Below, piece after piece: positions 1-8,531 of a stretch of 64,000 bases of DNA. The stretch's first letter is position 1. Every line of letters starts with the position of its first letter. The position numbers and the translations under genes were made by a program. Under the pieces are notes generated by a model. That model saw nothing but the letters and a program-made list of their open reading frames with translations, was not told the origin of the DNA and made no database searches. The stretch comes from Secundilactobacillus silagincola (GTDB lineage: Bacteria > Bacillota > Bacilli > Lactobacillales > Lactobacillaceae), in contig NZ_BCMJ01000003.1 of NCBI RefSeq assembly GCF_002583405.1, forward strand, positions 1-64,000, read 5' to 3'.

Positions 1-87
1 GGATAGGCTTATTTAAGTGTATCCAATATTTAACAACCTACCATTCAATAAGCAATGAAAAAGCTTGAAGCGCTTGACTTTTGGTAG

Positions 88-124
88 AAAAAAGCATTCG
101 TCCCCATAAACAAGGGACGAATGC
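88..124 (-). terminator. T-box terminator hairpin
   Basis: A perfect 11-bp inverted repeat (94-104 with 114-124, 9-nt loop) is followed on the minus strand by six T residues (88-93). It is the terminator arm of the T-box leader. Confidence 0.8.
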
Positions 125-330
125 GCCGTGATGCCACCCAATTTCGCACTATTAACATAATGCCTCATCGGTACCAACAAAGTCGATACCAGGGAAGCTA
201 ACGGTTCCTACCGATCAACCTGCGTGAACAGATTGATATCGTGACAAAGTTCATCTTCACCAGATGACTGACATCCTTTTCCATCGACCGGATTCTCTAT
301 AGTCAGTGACACTGGTTACTCTTCTTTGGA
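88..330 (-). promoter_or_regulatory. T-box riboswitch leader, probable aspartate specifier
   Basis: Read on the minus strand, the region has the parts of a T-box. The base of stem I is CAAAG (324-328) pairing with CTTTG (245-249). The upper stem is CCAG/CTGG and ACTGAC/GTCAGT. The 3' side of the specifier loop reads TGAAGATGAA (250-259), with GAT (Asp) at 253-255. A T-box sequence with TGGC (133-136) is followed by the terminator. TGGC fits a tRNA with discriminator G73, as in tRNA-Asp. The controlled gene lies beyond the left edge on the minus strand. The Asp assignment is inferred from the folding. Confidence 0.75.
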
Positions 331-417
331 TAATTTGTTTGTGAAATTAAAGATAGTTATAGCACGATTCGTTAGCATTAACAATAGTGTGATTTAAACT
401 ATTGACTAGTTGTGATT

Positions 418-1098
418 CTAACTATTAGACGAGGTCACCTCTCGAGCCAATTGCTGTAGTGGCTTTAGCTTGATGATGTGATAGCCTTGTCTGTCCTTTT
501 TTAAGTAACCAGTTTTCACAAACTCGGCAAGTACGTACAGTAAATGGCGGTAGGACACACCCAGGTATTCGGATACTTGGGTGTGTTTTTCATTGTAGTA
601 GCCATCGTGTTCGGTGAGCAAAATAAATGCTGCCAATCGTTGGGATAGCGTGAAACCTTGATTTCTAGATGCGGTTTTGATATTGCGGGCATTTTTACGT
701 GACAGATAGATACAGACGTTTCGCAAAAAAGTGGGATCAGCTAACAGTTGAGCTTGATATTTCGCCACCGGTAAAGCTAGACAGTAGCAATCATCAATGA
801 CTTGGACACTAAAGGGGGCGCTTTTGGCATCCAGTAATTCCATTTCACCAATAAAGCAGGGCGGTGTGAAAAAGTCGATGAGGGCGTCTTTGCCATTAGC
901 TAGCGAGTCATAGAGCTTAGCTTTACCCTTGACCAAATAAAATAAGTATTTTGGTCGGACGAGGTTTTCAACGATGTATTCTTGAACTTTGAAATGCAGT
1001 AGTTCCGCGTGTTGCGCCATGTCAGAGCCGAATAGGAACTCATAATTGCACTCAGACATAAACTGCTGTTTTAAGTCGTCATCATCAATTTTTTGCAT
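418..1098 (-). CDS. Crp/Fnr-family transcriptional regulator (YeiL-like)
   Basis: The 226-residue product has an N-terminal cyclic-nucleotide-binding-like beta barrel (about 20-130, with the Crp-type stretch FIGEMELL) and a C-terminal winged helix (about 150-215) with the recognition-helix region VSEYLGVSYRHLLYVL. It is divergent from a nucleoside hydrolase and a CNT permease. The same partnership occurs in E. coli, where yeiL (Crp-like), rihB and a CNT transporter are neighbours, so it probably controls nucleoside use. An AGGAG ribosome site precedes the ATG. The effector cannot be told from the sequence. Two dyads in the shared intergenic region are likely binding sites. Confidence 0.85.
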   Translation of the reverse strand: MQKIDDDDLKQQFMSECNYEFLFGSDMAQHAELLHFKVQEYIVENLVRPKYLFYLVKGKAKLYDSLANGKDALIDFFTPPCFIGEMELLDAKSAPFSVQVIDDCYCLALPVAKYQAQLLADPTFLRNVCIYLSRKNARNIKTASRNQGFTLSQRLAAFILLTEHDGYYNEKHTQVSEYLGVSYRHLLYVLAEFVKTGYLKKDRQGYHIIKLKPLQQLAREVTSSNS

Positions 1099-1110
1099 TA
1101 TTTTACTCCT

Positions 1111-1180
1111 AGTATGAGATTTCTCATACTTAGTGTAGCAATTCCACCGTTATAATTCAATTTGTAAGTAAGGGCTTACA
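1111..1180. promoter_or_regulatory. Divergent promoter region with two dyad operators
   Basis: Two dyads lie between the Crp-type gene and the nucleoside hydrolase. The first is AGTATGAGA (1111-1119) and TCTCATACT (1122-1130), perfect with a 2-nt spacer. The second is TGTAAG-N6-CTTACA (1163-1180), with the 6-nt spacing of Crp/Fnr half-sites. They are the natural candidates for binding by the adjacent regulator. An AGGAGG ribosome site (1192-1197) precedes the hydrolase ATG. Confidence 0.65.
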
Positions 1181-1205
1181 TTATAACTCTAGGAGGAATT
1201 TCATT

Positions 1206-2138
1206 ATGACTGCACGAAAAATTATTCTCGACTGTGACCCGGGTCATGACGATGCCATTGCTATGCTGATGGCTTACGCTCATCCAGCCATTGATTTACT
1301 TGGTGTCACCATTGTTGCTGGCAACCAAACGTTGAAGAAGACGGTCCATAACGGTTTGAACGTTGCTCAATTATTAGACATGGACATCAAACTTTACCCA
1401 GGGATGCCTCAACCACTGGTCCGTCAACAGGTTGTTGCTGGTAATGTCCACGGTAAAACCGGTTTGGATGGCCCCGTATTTGAAGAATTGAAGCGCCAAC
1501 CAGAAGGAAAGAACGGTGTTCAGTTTATCATTGATACCTTAATGGCTAGCGATGGCGATATCACCTTGGTTCCAACTGGTCCATTGACCAACATTGCCAC
1601 TGCCATGCGGATGGAACCGCTGATCATTCCTAAGATTAAGGAAATCGTTTTGATGGGCGGTGCTTATGGAACGGGTAACTTTACACCATCAGCTGAATTT
1701 AACATTTACGCGGATCCAGAAGCAGCCTATGTAGTCTTCAAATCAGGTGCCCCAATTGTCATGATGGGCCTCGATTTGACCAACCAAACAGTCTGCACGC
1801 CAGACGTCATTGAACGGATGGAAGGTATTGGCAACAAGGCTGGTAAGTTATTCGGTGATCTCATGCGTTTTACGTTGAAGACGCAGTTTGAAGAGTTCGG
1901 CCTAGAAGCTGGCCCAATTCACGACGCAACTACCATTGGTTACTTGATTGACCCAACCCTGTTTGACATGCAGGACATGTTTGTTGAAGTTGATATCAAC
2001 CGGGGACCATGTTATGGCCGGACAGTTTGTGATGAATTAAACGTGTTAAAGCAGACACCAAATGCTAAGGTTGGTAAGAAAATTAATCGGGATGGCTTCT
2101 TTGACTTAGTGGCGGACTGCATTAAAACCTATAAGTAA
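1206..2138 (+). CDS. Inosine-uridine-preferring nucleoside hydrolase
   Basis: The 310-residue protein has the calcium-binding N-terminal motif DCDPGHDDA (residues 9-17) and later family elements ([46 protein letters not shown]). This places it in the IunH/Rih family, which hydrolyses ribonucleosides to base plus ribose in the cytoplasm. Length is normal. It is followed after 25 bp by a CNT nucleoside permease, so the pair forms an uptake and salvage operon. The divergent Crp-type regulator is the probable controller. Base specificity (RihA, RihB or RihC type) cannot be decided from motifs. Confidence 0.93.
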   Translation: MTARKIILDCDPGHDDAIAMLMAYAHPAIDLLGVTIVAGNQTLKKTVHNGLNVAQLLDMDIKLYPGMPQPLVRQQVVAGNVHGKTGLDGPVFEELKRQPEGKNGVQFIIDTLMASDGDITLVPTGPLTNIATAMRMEPLIIPKIKEIVLMGGAYGTGNFTPSAEFNIYADPEAAYVVFKSGAPIVMMGLDLTNQTVCTPDVIERMEGIGNKAGKLFGDLMRFTLKTQFEEFGLEAGPIHDATTIGYLIDPTLFDMQDMFVEVDINRGPCYGRTVCDELNVLKQTPNAKVGKKINRDGFFDLVADCIKTYK

Positions 2139-2163
2139 TCGACAATAGAGGGGGTAGGTTATT

Positions 2164-3393
2164 ATGTACGTTGTCATTAACTTGATTGGCCTGGTTGTGT
2201 TTGTCGCGATTGGACTGCTATTTTCTCAAGATCGAAAGGCCATTAATTGGCGTTCCGTTGGTATTATGCTAGCCATTAATTTAGCTATGGCGTGGTTCTT
2301 TACGAGTTTCTCAGCTGGTCGCGGAGCAGTGAAAGCCGCTGCTGACGGGTTTAACTGGCTGGTTCAAGTGTCATATCAAGGCATCGTTTTCGCACTGCCA
2401 AACTGGGTCACGCCGCAATTCGGCGGAACGGCTAAAGCAATGAATTTTGTTACTAGTGCGCTGTTACCCGTACTGATGATCGTACCATTGTTTGATATTT
2501 TAACGTATATCGGTGTTTTACCGTGGATCATCAAGTGGGTGGGTCGCGGGCTGTCCTTTATCACCGGGCAACCACGGTTTGAATCATTTTTCGCTATTGA
2601 AATGATGTTTCTGGGAAACACAGAGGTTCTTGCCATTTCCGGCCGGCAACTGCGTCAAATGAGTGCCCGCCGAAACGTGACACTGGCCATGATGTCCATG
2701 AGTTGTGTCACCGCTTCAATCCTTGGCGCTTATACCCAAATGGTACCCGGACAGTTTGTCTTAACAGCGGTGCCAATTAACTGTTTAAATGCGATTATCG
2801 TCACTAATTTGTTGAATCCAGTAAAGGTCTCGCCAGAAGAAGACATCGTTGCCACCGTGAATCCAGAAAAAGGTGGAGACAACAAGCGGGAACCGTTCTT
2901 CTCTTACTTGGGGGACTCGATTTTGGGTGCTGGCCGCTTGATTTTGATCATTACCGCAAACGTCATCGCATTCGTTGCTTTAGCAGCGTTAGCAGACAAA
3001 CTGCTGGGATTGATCTGGCACCCGTTGTCACTGGAACATATCGTAGGGGTCATCATGTTCCCGTTCGCCTGGTTACTAGGTTTTCCCGTGCACGATGCTT
3101 GGACCTTGTCACAGGATATGGGTTTAAAACTGGTTACCAACGAATTTGTGGTGATGGGCAAGGTTGCTGGAAACGTCATCAACAGTTACACGCCGCATTT
3201 ACGTGCTGTAATGACCGTCTTTTTAACGTCATTTGCTAACTTTGGCACTACCGGAATGATTATCGGTGCTTTTAAAGGTTTGGTAGATAAGGAAAAGAAC
3301 GACCTAGTGGCAAAAAATGTGGGTTATATGTTACTTTCCGGTATTTTGGTTTCGCTATTATCTGCTGGTTTAGTTGGCCTGTTCGTTTGGTAA
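2164..3393 (+). CDS. Concentrative nucleoside transporter (NupC/CNT family)
   Basis: The 409-residue polytopic membrane protein has CNT-family motifs in order: ESFFAIEMMFLGNTEVLA (about 139-156), where the G-N-T-E stretch lies in the substrate and cation site, then MMSMSCVTASILGAY, and a C-terminal block VMGKVAGNVINSYTPHLRAVM followed by SFANFGTTGMIIG. CNT proteins import nucleosides with Na+ or H+. It follows the nucleoside hydrolase by 25 bp, with a GGGGG-type ribosome site (2150-2156). A bidirectional hairpin terminator closes the operon. Confidence 0.9.
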   Translation: MYVVINLIGLVVFVAIGLLFSQDRKAINWRSVGIMLAINLAMAWFFTSFSAGRGAVKAAADGFNWLVQVSYQGIVFALPNWVTPQFGGTAKAMNFVTSALLPVLMIVPLFDILTYIGVLPWIIKWVGRGLSFITGQPRFESFFAIEMMFLGNTEVLAISGRQLRQMSARRNVTLAMMSMSCVTASILGAYTQMVPGQFVLTAVPINCLNAIIVTNLLNPVKVSPEEDIVATVNPEKGGDNKREPFFSYLGDSILGAGRLILIITANVIAFVALAALADKLLGLIWHPLSLEHIVGVIMFPFAWLLGFPVHDAWTLSQDMGLKLVTNEFVVMGKVAGNVINSYTPHLRAVMTVFLTSFANFGTTGMIIGAFKGLVDKEKNDLVAKNVGYMLLSGILVSLLSAGLVGLFVW

Positions 3394-3454
3394 TCAAAAA
3401 TCGACTCTTGCAAGTACCGATGATGATCTTCGAATAGTTTAAAAGCTTGTTATT

Positions 3455-3491
3455 AAAAAAATTCACTCTATGAAAATAGGGTGAATTTTTT
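3455..3491. terminator. Bidirectional terminator
   Basis: A-rich arm AAAAAAATTCAC (3455-3466) pairs with GTGAATTTTTT (3481-3491), with additional CTAT/ATAG pairing in the loop. It separates the converging permease and acetyltransferase genes. Confidence 0.85.
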
Positions 3492-3499
3492 AACTATAA

Positions 3500-3988
3500 T
3501 CAAAGCGTCAACTGATAAAACCGACTATCACGATCTGGGAAGGCGTATTCCACACCTAAGTCTTCATAGGAACATTGAACAAAACCTTGTCGTTCGTAAA
3601 AACGATGGGAACGGTGCTCGCCCTCTGGCGTATCGAGTACTAATCGTTGGAACCCACGGCGTTTGGCTTCTTCTAGGAGAGTTTGGTAGAGTTGCCAACC
3701 CAAACTAACTGGACGGCCCCTGAATTGTGGGTAAACAAAGAATTTCTTCAAAACGGCCGTGGTATCGGATACCCGTAAAAGGCCAATACATCCTGCCACG
3801 TGGCCGCCTTTATCAAAACTGACCCAAAATTGACCGCCACGGTTTTGATAATAATCAGGGATTTCGAAAACATCGGGCTGTTCTGCCATGGAGATACCCA
3901 AGCTAGCTTCTGTATTTTGACAGTATAAGATTAAGTCGACTAGTTCGGCGACAACGTTAGGATTAGATTTAAAGGGTTTGATTTGCAT
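3500..3988 (-). CDS. GNAT-family N-acetyltransferase
   Basis: The 162-residue protein has the GNAT fold. The central block GGHVAGCIGLLRVSDTTAVLKKFFV is motif D-like, the acetyl-CoA loop is QFRGRPVSLGWQLYQTLL (Q/R-x-x-G-x-G/A-like, about 88-105), and the C-terminal motif is GFQRLVLDTPEGEHRSHRFYERQGF. Its acceptor is unknown. Its start faces the divergent LysR gene at 4116, and a GGAGG ribosome site lies just upstream of the ATG. It is probably a single-gene unit ending at the shared terminator. Confidence 0.85.
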   Translation of the reverse strand: MQIKPFKSNPNVVAELVDLILYCQNTEASLGISMAEQPDVFEIPDYYQNRGGQFWVSFDKGGHVAGCIGLLRVSDTTAVLKKFFVYPQFRGRPVSLGWQLYQTLLEEAKRRGFQRLVLDTPEGEHRSHRFYERQGFVQCSYEDLGVEYAFPDRDSRFYQLTL

Positions 3989-4071
3989 AAAAAACCTCCT
4001 GATTTCTACTAATGTCTGTTAGTATATAGTTGATTGATTGTTCAGTCTAGTCGAAATGATTGAACCATTAT

Positions 4072-4086
4072 TTCAATAATATTGAA
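4072..4086. promoter_or_regulatory. Perfect dyad in the GNAT/LysR divergent region
   Basis: TTCAATA-A-TATTGAA is a perfect 15-bp dyad, 30 bp upstream of the LysR start codon. It is a candidate autoregulatory site for that regulator. Confidence 0.4.
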
Positions 4087-4115
4087 GTAAATATTTAAAA
4101 TAAAGAGGTTTTAAT

Positions 4116-4985
4116 ATGGATCTGAAATATTTAAAAACAATCCAAGCGATTCAGACTGCGGGTAGTTTTCAAAAAGCTGCGACGTTGTTGAACTACGCCC
4201 CTTCTACGGTTACTTTCCAGGTGCAGCAAGTTGAAGCGCAACTTGGCATTAGCCTTTTTGCTAAAGTAGGGCGCAAAATGGTGTTAACTAGTCAAGGTAC
4301 CGCGGCCATGCCGTTGATCAACCAATTGGTGGCGGATGCTGCCGCGCTTGAACGTTTTGCTGATCATACAAATGAACCAGTGGGTCGCTTAGTTGTAGCA
4401 GTGCCAGAGACTTTGCTGACTTACCAGATGCAGGGTGTTTTAAAACAGTTTAAGCAGCAAGCACCGGGGGTAGAACTGGTGATTCGAGTGTTAAACTGCT
4501 ACGATATCTATTCACAAATGGTTGATGGCAAAGCTGATATTGCGATTCATTATGATGTACGCAATTATCCCACCACCATTCATACAGGAATGATTAAAGA
4601 TTATTCGTTGTCATTAGTCGCCGCACCAGAACTGGCTGATGAGGACTTCATTACTCCTGATCAGGATAAGGACGTGTGTGCTTTGATGAATGACCCACAC
4701 GCGCGGTATTTAGAATTATTTGATCAATATTTGACCGAAAAGCGGATTCGTTTAAGACCAGAGATGGAACTGTGGAGTATTGAAACAATTCGTAATTCCA
4801 CTATCTCGGGATTAGGGGTAACCTTTTTACCAACGTTTTGTGTGCAAGATGCACTGGATTCGGGGCAATTAGTCACCATTAAGACAGACATGGTCGCACC
4901 CAAACTAACCGCAATTTACGCTTATCGACAATTAAGTGTTGCCGGTGAATTATTTGTGCGATTGCTGAAGAAGATGAACCAATAG
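4116..4985 (+). CDS. LysR-family transcriptional regulator
   Basis: The 289-residue product has an N-terminal winged helix-turn-helix (about 3-62: FQKAATLLNYAPSTVTFQVQ then LEAQLGISLF-type sequence) and a LysR substrate-binding domain (about 88-289). An AGAGG ribosome site lies upstream of the ATG. The only adjacent gene that could be co-regulated is the divergent acetyltransferase. The effector is unknown. About 200 bp without an obvious terminator follow it before the next convergent gene. Confidence 0.88.
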   Translation: MDLKYLKTIQAIQTAGSFQKAATLLNYAPSTVTFQVQQVEAQLGISLFAKVGRKMVLTSQGTAAMPLINQLVADAAALERFADHTNEPVGRLVVAVPETLLTYQMQGVLKQFKQQAPGVELVIRVLNCYDIYSQMVDGKADIAIHYDVRNYPTTIHTGMIKDYSLSLVAAPELADEDFITPDQDKDVCALMNDPHARYLELFDQYLTEKRIRLRPEMELWSIETIRNSTISGLGVTFLPTFCVQDALDSGQLVTIKTDMVAPKLTAIYAYRQLSVAGELFVRLLKKMNQ

Positions 4986-5188
4986 TAGATTGGAAAGGTA
5001 ACAGCAAAATATGTTGCCAACTACATAAAAGTGTTGCCAGCCACATATTTTCGTGATAAGCTCTAAATTGTAAGTGCTAATAGATAAAGATTTGGACCAG
5101 AAACCGCAAGAACAAAATTAAGTTTTTTTCGGGTAACAAGTTATTAAGTGAGCATGCTTGGCAATCATTCTGAAGTGACTAATATCGA

Positions 5189-5641
5189 CTATTTACCATT
5201 AGCTTCAGTTGAAAGGTTAGAGCTGATTTGATTGGCCATTGAAACAAAGGCCTCCTGGTCGTTCTGGGAAAGTCCCCTTAACAAGGTTGATTCCGCGTGA
5301 TCGAGGATTTGCTTAACTTGTTGGGCCGTTATTTGACCCTGATCCGTTAAGGAGACCAAGGTAATTCGGCCATCTGCGGCTGATTTCACCGTCGATACCA
5401 AGCCAGATGACAATAGTCGCGAAACGGTTTTGGCAATCGTTGAATGATTCACAACCAACCGTTTGACAAGGTCGTTTTGTGACAGCTCGCCATAGTTTAA
5501 TAATTCAACCAAAACATTTTCTTGGCCAGGATAAATACCGACTTGACGCAACTGTTTGGTGACTAATGACCGATAGCCACTGGTCATCCGCCAAAGCGCA
5601 GTAGTCGCTGGATAATTGACAGAGTCTTGCAAAAGGATCAC
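5189..5641 (-). CDS. MarR-family transcriptional regulator
   Basis: The 150-residue protein has a MarR winged helix: LSQNDLVKRLVVNHSTIAKTVSRLLSSGLV (about 53-82) is the helix-turn-helix, followed by the wing ADGRITLVSLTDQG. The N- and C-terminal helices are those used for dimerisation. It is divergent from a short-chain dehydrogenase at 5732. Two dyads lie in the 90-bp space between them, so it is likely to repress itself and that gene. The inducer cannot be inferred. Confidence 0.9.
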   Translation of the reverse strand: MILLQDSVNYPATTALWRMTSGYRSLVTKQLRQVGIYPGQENVLVELLNYGELSQNDLVKRLVVNHSTIAKTVSRLLSSGLVSTVKSAADGRITLVSLTDQGQITAQQVKQILDHAESTLLRGLSQNDQEAFVSMANQISSNLSTEANGK

Positions 5642-5661
5642 TTCTTTTCGATGTTAGTAGT

Positions 5662-5696
5662 TACATTTTAATGTAGCATTTAGCTTATCTAAATGC
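5662..5696. promoter_or_regulatory. Paired MarR-type operators
   Basis: TACATT-TT-AATGTA (5662-5675) and GCATTTAG-CTTAT-CTAAATGC (5676-5696) are two abutting perfect dyads in the space between the divergent MarR and SDR genes. Their place and symmetry suit binding of MarR dimers. Confidence 0.6.
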
Positions 5697-5731
5697 AATT
5701 TGTGAATCTAGAAGATACGGAGGAATAGAGG

Positions 5732-6478
5732 ATGTCGAAAGATACGATCGTTACGTTGGTTACTGGTGCAGAAAAAGGGCTTGGCCGCGAATACGCTGAA
5801 CAGTTAGGTAAAAAGGGTCAGCACATTTTCATCGGTGCCTATGACATGGATGCCGGTAAAAAGACTCAAGAAGAGCTGAGTGCAGAAGGAATTGCTGTTG
5901 ACCTGGTTCACTGTGACATCACGGATCAAAGCACTATTGATAACACCATGGCTGCCATTGACAAGAAGTTTGGCTACCTAAATATTCTGTTAAATAATGC
6001 CGGTATTTCTGGTGGTGCACCGAAGAAACCATCCGAAACTTCAGATGAATTTTTGCGGAAGGTTTTTGATACCAACTTTTTTGGTACGACAGCGATGGTT
6101 CGCACAGCTTTACCATTATTGAAGAAGGCACCGTTTGGTAAAATTCTGAACGTTTCCAGTGAAATGGGTTCATTGACTGCTGCTATGGATAAGAATTCGT
6201 TGTTCTACCACTTGAATTCATTTGCCTACTCTGCTTCGAAGGGTGCTGTTAACTGGATCACCGTTTCCTTTGCCAAGGAGCTTGAGGGTACTAGTGTAAC
6301 TGTTAACTCTGTCGACCCCGGCATGACGGCAACGGATTTGCTCAATAAGAAAGCCTTCGAGGAACACGGTGCCCAATCAGTTGCTGATGGTGCCCGTCGA
6401 GGAATCGAAATGGCTAGTGATCCTAAGAATGATGCTAACGGGACCTTTACCCAAGAAGCCGGTAAGGTTGCCTGGTAA
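5732..6478 (+). CDS. Short-chain dehydrogenase/reductase (SDR)
   Basis: The 248-residue classical SDR has the nucleotide-binding TGAEKGLG (about 11-18), the NNAG motif, the catalytic serine in NVSSEMG and the Y-x-x-x-K pair in AYSASKGA. It is an NAD(P)-dependent oxidoreductase of unknown substrate. A GGAGG ribosome site precedes the ATG. It is divergent from a MarR regulator, the arrangement typical of an inducible detoxification gene. A hairpin terminator follows. Confidence 0.9.
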   Translation: MSKDTIVTLVTGAEKGLGREYAEQLGKKGQHIFIGAYDMDAGKKTQEELSAEGIAVDLVHCDITDQSTIDNTMAAIDKKFGYLNILLNNAGISGGAPKKPSETSDEFLRKVFDTNFFGTTAMVRTALPLLKKAPFGKILNVSSEMGSLTAAMDKNSLFYHLNSFAYSASKGAVNWITVSFAKELEGTSVTVNSVDPGMTATDLLNKKAFEEHGAQSVADGARRGIEMASDPKNDANGTFTQEAGKVAW

Positions 6479-6520
6479 TCAGATTAATTTTTAGTTTTAA
6501 AAATTAAACTCATTTTGACG

Positions 6521-6558
6521 ATAATCATCACACTTTATTGGAGTGGTGATTATTTTTT
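6521..6558 (+). terminator. Terminator after the SDR gene
   Basis: ATAATCATCAC (6521-6531) pairs with GTGGTGATTAT (6543-6553, one G-T wobble) and a T run follows. Confidence 0.8.
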
Positions 6559-6625
6559 TGGTGAAAATACCATGTTTATGGGCTTTATAGGGGCATACAC
6601 TTACGGATTTAAAAAAATCGAGAGA

Positions 6626-6664
6626 AAAACTATGCATACGCATATATTTATGCTATACTCATTT
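6626..6664 (+). promoter_or_regulatory. Promoter/operator copy A (distal)
   Basis: The first of two 39-bp near-identical units (32 of 39 positions match the unit at 6743). It holds the dyad ATGC-ATAC-GCAT (6632-6643) and a -10-like TATACT (6654-6659). The dyad lies over the -35 position at 17-bp spacing, so a bound regulator would compete with or assist RNA polymerase. Confidence 0.6.
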
Positions 6665-6742
6665 TGGTTCAAAAGTTAAACGACATTGTTTTGAGATTTA
6701 AGATGAACAGTCGACAGGTAGTTGGCTGAAAAAATTTTAAAT

Positions 6743-6781
6743 AAAACTATGCACGTGCATATAAATGTGCTACACTCATTT
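6743..6781 (+). promoter_or_regulatory. Promoter/operator copy B (proximal)
   Basis: The second unit, 117 bp downstream of copy A. It has the perfect palindrome ATGCACGTGCAT (6749-6760) at the -35 position and TACACT (6771-6776) as the -10. It drives the amidohydrolase operon, whose third gene is a MarR regulator and so a candidate ligand. Confidence 0.6.
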
Positions 6782-6831
6782 CACTTAAAGGTTTGGCTCG
6801 CAAATAGGTGAGCAGTTACAGGAGGATTATC

Positions 6832-7803
6832 TTGAAACTTATTACAGTAGAAGAACATTACGATACCGATCAAAATATCAGTCAGTTCAACAAGTACTCA
6901 GAAGTCAAAAATAATAACCCGCGTCAGGATCAGTTAAGGCCTGACCTAGTAGATTTCAGCAACAAGATTGCATACATGGATAAGAACGGCATTGACATGC
7001 AAGTGATTTCCGATGCTGGTAATTCACCACAGGTGCTGCCTGATCAATACGCCGTTTCTGGCGCCCATGATCAAAACGAAACTTTAGCTGAAAACATCAG
7101 CAAGTATCCAGACCGGTTTGCTGGTTTAGCAACTTTGCCAGCTAACGTGCCAGATAAAGCTGCTGAAGAATTAGAATACGCTGTAACTAAGTTAGGCATG
7201 AAGGGTGGCATCATCAGCGGCAGTATCAACGGACAGTTCTTGGATGATCCCAAGTTTGAAGCCATTTTTGCCATGGCAGACAAGCTTGGCACCACACTTT
7301 ATCTGCATCCTGGTGTCATTTCCAATGACCAAAAGGCCATGTTGTATGACAGCAAGGCTTACTCAGCATTAGGTGCAACCATGATGGCCGGCGCAATGTG
7401 GGGCTGGCACATGGAAGCCGGTATTCAGGTACTGCGGATTATCACAGCCGGCTTGTTGGAAAAGTACCCGAATGTCAAGTTAGCGACCGGCCACTGGGGT
7501 GAATTCATTCCCATGTTCGTGGAACGAATCGATGGTTTCAGCCCGATCATTACTGATTTACCATTGAAATTCTCAGATTACTACAGACGCCAGGTTTACT
7601 TGTCACCATCCGGAATGTTTACTGCGCCCCAAATGCAGTTGGCACTCACCGAAATGGGTGCAGATCACATCATGTGGTCAGAGGACTTTCCATACGTTCA
7701 GTCAGGTAAAACGGTTCGTGAATTTCTTGAACAAGCCGAAGTGACGGACGAGCAACGAGAAGCAATCGCTCATGGTACTGCTGAAAAACTGTTTAATTTG
7801 TAA
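6832..7803 (+). CDS. Amidohydrolase-2 family, gamma-resorcylate/dihydroxybenzoate decarboxylase-like
   Basis: TTG is preferred as start because AGGAGG (6820-6825) sits 6 nt upstream, giving 323 residues. Metal-site motifs follow the gamma-resorcylate decarboxylase pattern: N-terminal VEEH instead of HxH, LYLHPG in the middle, GHWGEFIPMFVERID (about 220-234) and SEDFPY near the C terminus. The family (ACMSD, 2,3-dihydroxybenzoate and 2,6-dihydroxybenzoate decarboxylases) performs non-oxidative aromatic decarboxylation, though some members are hydrolases. The lpd decarboxylase cluster is 4 kb away, which fits a phenolic-acid role. It heads an operon with an NmrA-like protein and a MarR regulator. 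Confidence 0.75.
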   Translation: MKLITVEEHYDTDQNISQFNKYSEVKNNNPRQDQLRPDLVDFSNKIAYMDKNGIDMQVISDAGNSPQVLPDQYAVSGAHDQNETLAENISKYPDRFAGLATLPANVPDKAAEELEYAVTKLGMKGGIISGSINGQFLDDPKFEAIFAMADKLGTTLYLHPGVISNDQKAMLYDSKAYSALGATMMAGAMWGWHMEAGIQVLRIITAGLLEKYPNVKLATGHWGEFIPMFVERIDGFSPIITDLPLKFSDYYRRQVYLSPSGMFTAPQMQLALTEMGADHIMWSEDFPYVQSGKTVREFLEQAEVTDEQREAIAHGTAEKLFNL

Positions 7804-7884
7804 GCAAGATTGGATCAGAATTAATTGGTTGTAAAGAAGATTGAAATTAAATAGAAGGTTTAACTAAAAAGGAGAACGATTATT

Positions 7885-8520
7885 ATGAAAATTGGTATTA
7901 TTGGTGCTACAGGTAACGTTGGTCAAGTTGTCACTCGAGAAGCTATGAACCGGGGACATGAAGTTACAGCGCTCGTTCGTGATGGCGCAAAGGCTAAGAA
8001 CTTACTGGGAAATGACGTCACAATTGTTGAAAAAGATGCCATGACATTAACTCACGATGATTTAGCTGGCTATGATGTTGTTGTTGACGCTTTTGCTTCC
8101 ACCAAACCTTACCAACACCTTGATTTAGCAGCTCGTTTAGTGAGTTTCTTTAGGGAAGATGCCAGCACTCGTTTAGCGTTTGTTGTTGGTGCTTCAATTC
8201 TTCACGATGAAACCGGCGAAACGTTACTTGCTGACACGCTTAAAAAGTACGCTGGCCAACCTTGGCTTGATGGTATGATTCAACAAGATCACGAATATGA
8301 CTTTATTAAATGGGTTGAAGACGTGGACTGGACCGTGATTACGCCATCAACTGAATTTGTTGACGGCCCCAAGACCAGCTATAAGCTAGGTAGCGATGAA
8401 GTTATTACTAGTGCCGATGGAAAAGAAGAAGTATCCTTCGCAAACTTCGCTGCTGCTTTGTTAGACGAAATCGAAACACCTAAACACATTCGTCAGCAGT
8501 TTGCCGTTGTCAATGCTTAG
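7885..8520 (+). CDS. NAD(P)-binding NmrA/BVR-like oxidoreductase
   Basis: The 211-residue Rossmann-fold protein begins with IGIIGATGNVGQVV (residues 3-16, GxxGxxG nucleotide motif) and has the extended/atypical SDR layout of the NAD(P)H-binding family (YwnB-like), including VDAFAS and FVVGAS blocks. The reaction is unknown, and such proteins act as flavin, quinone or redox-sensing reductases. An AAAGGAGA ribosome site precedes the ATG. It lies between the amidohydrolase and a MarR gene (11 bp downstream) and is probably co-transcribed with both. Confidence 0.85.
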   Translation: MKIGIIGATGNVGQVVTREAMNRGHEVTALVRDGAKAKNLLGNDVTIVEKDAMTLTHDDLAGYDVVVDAFASTKPYQHLDLAARLVSFFREDASTRLAFVVGASILHDETGETLLADTLKKYAGQPWLDGMIQQDHEYDFIKWVEDVDWTVITPSTEFVDGPKTSYKLGSDEVITSADGKEEVSFANFAAALLDEIETPKHIRQQFAVVNA

Positions 8521-8531
8521 GTGGTGATTGC

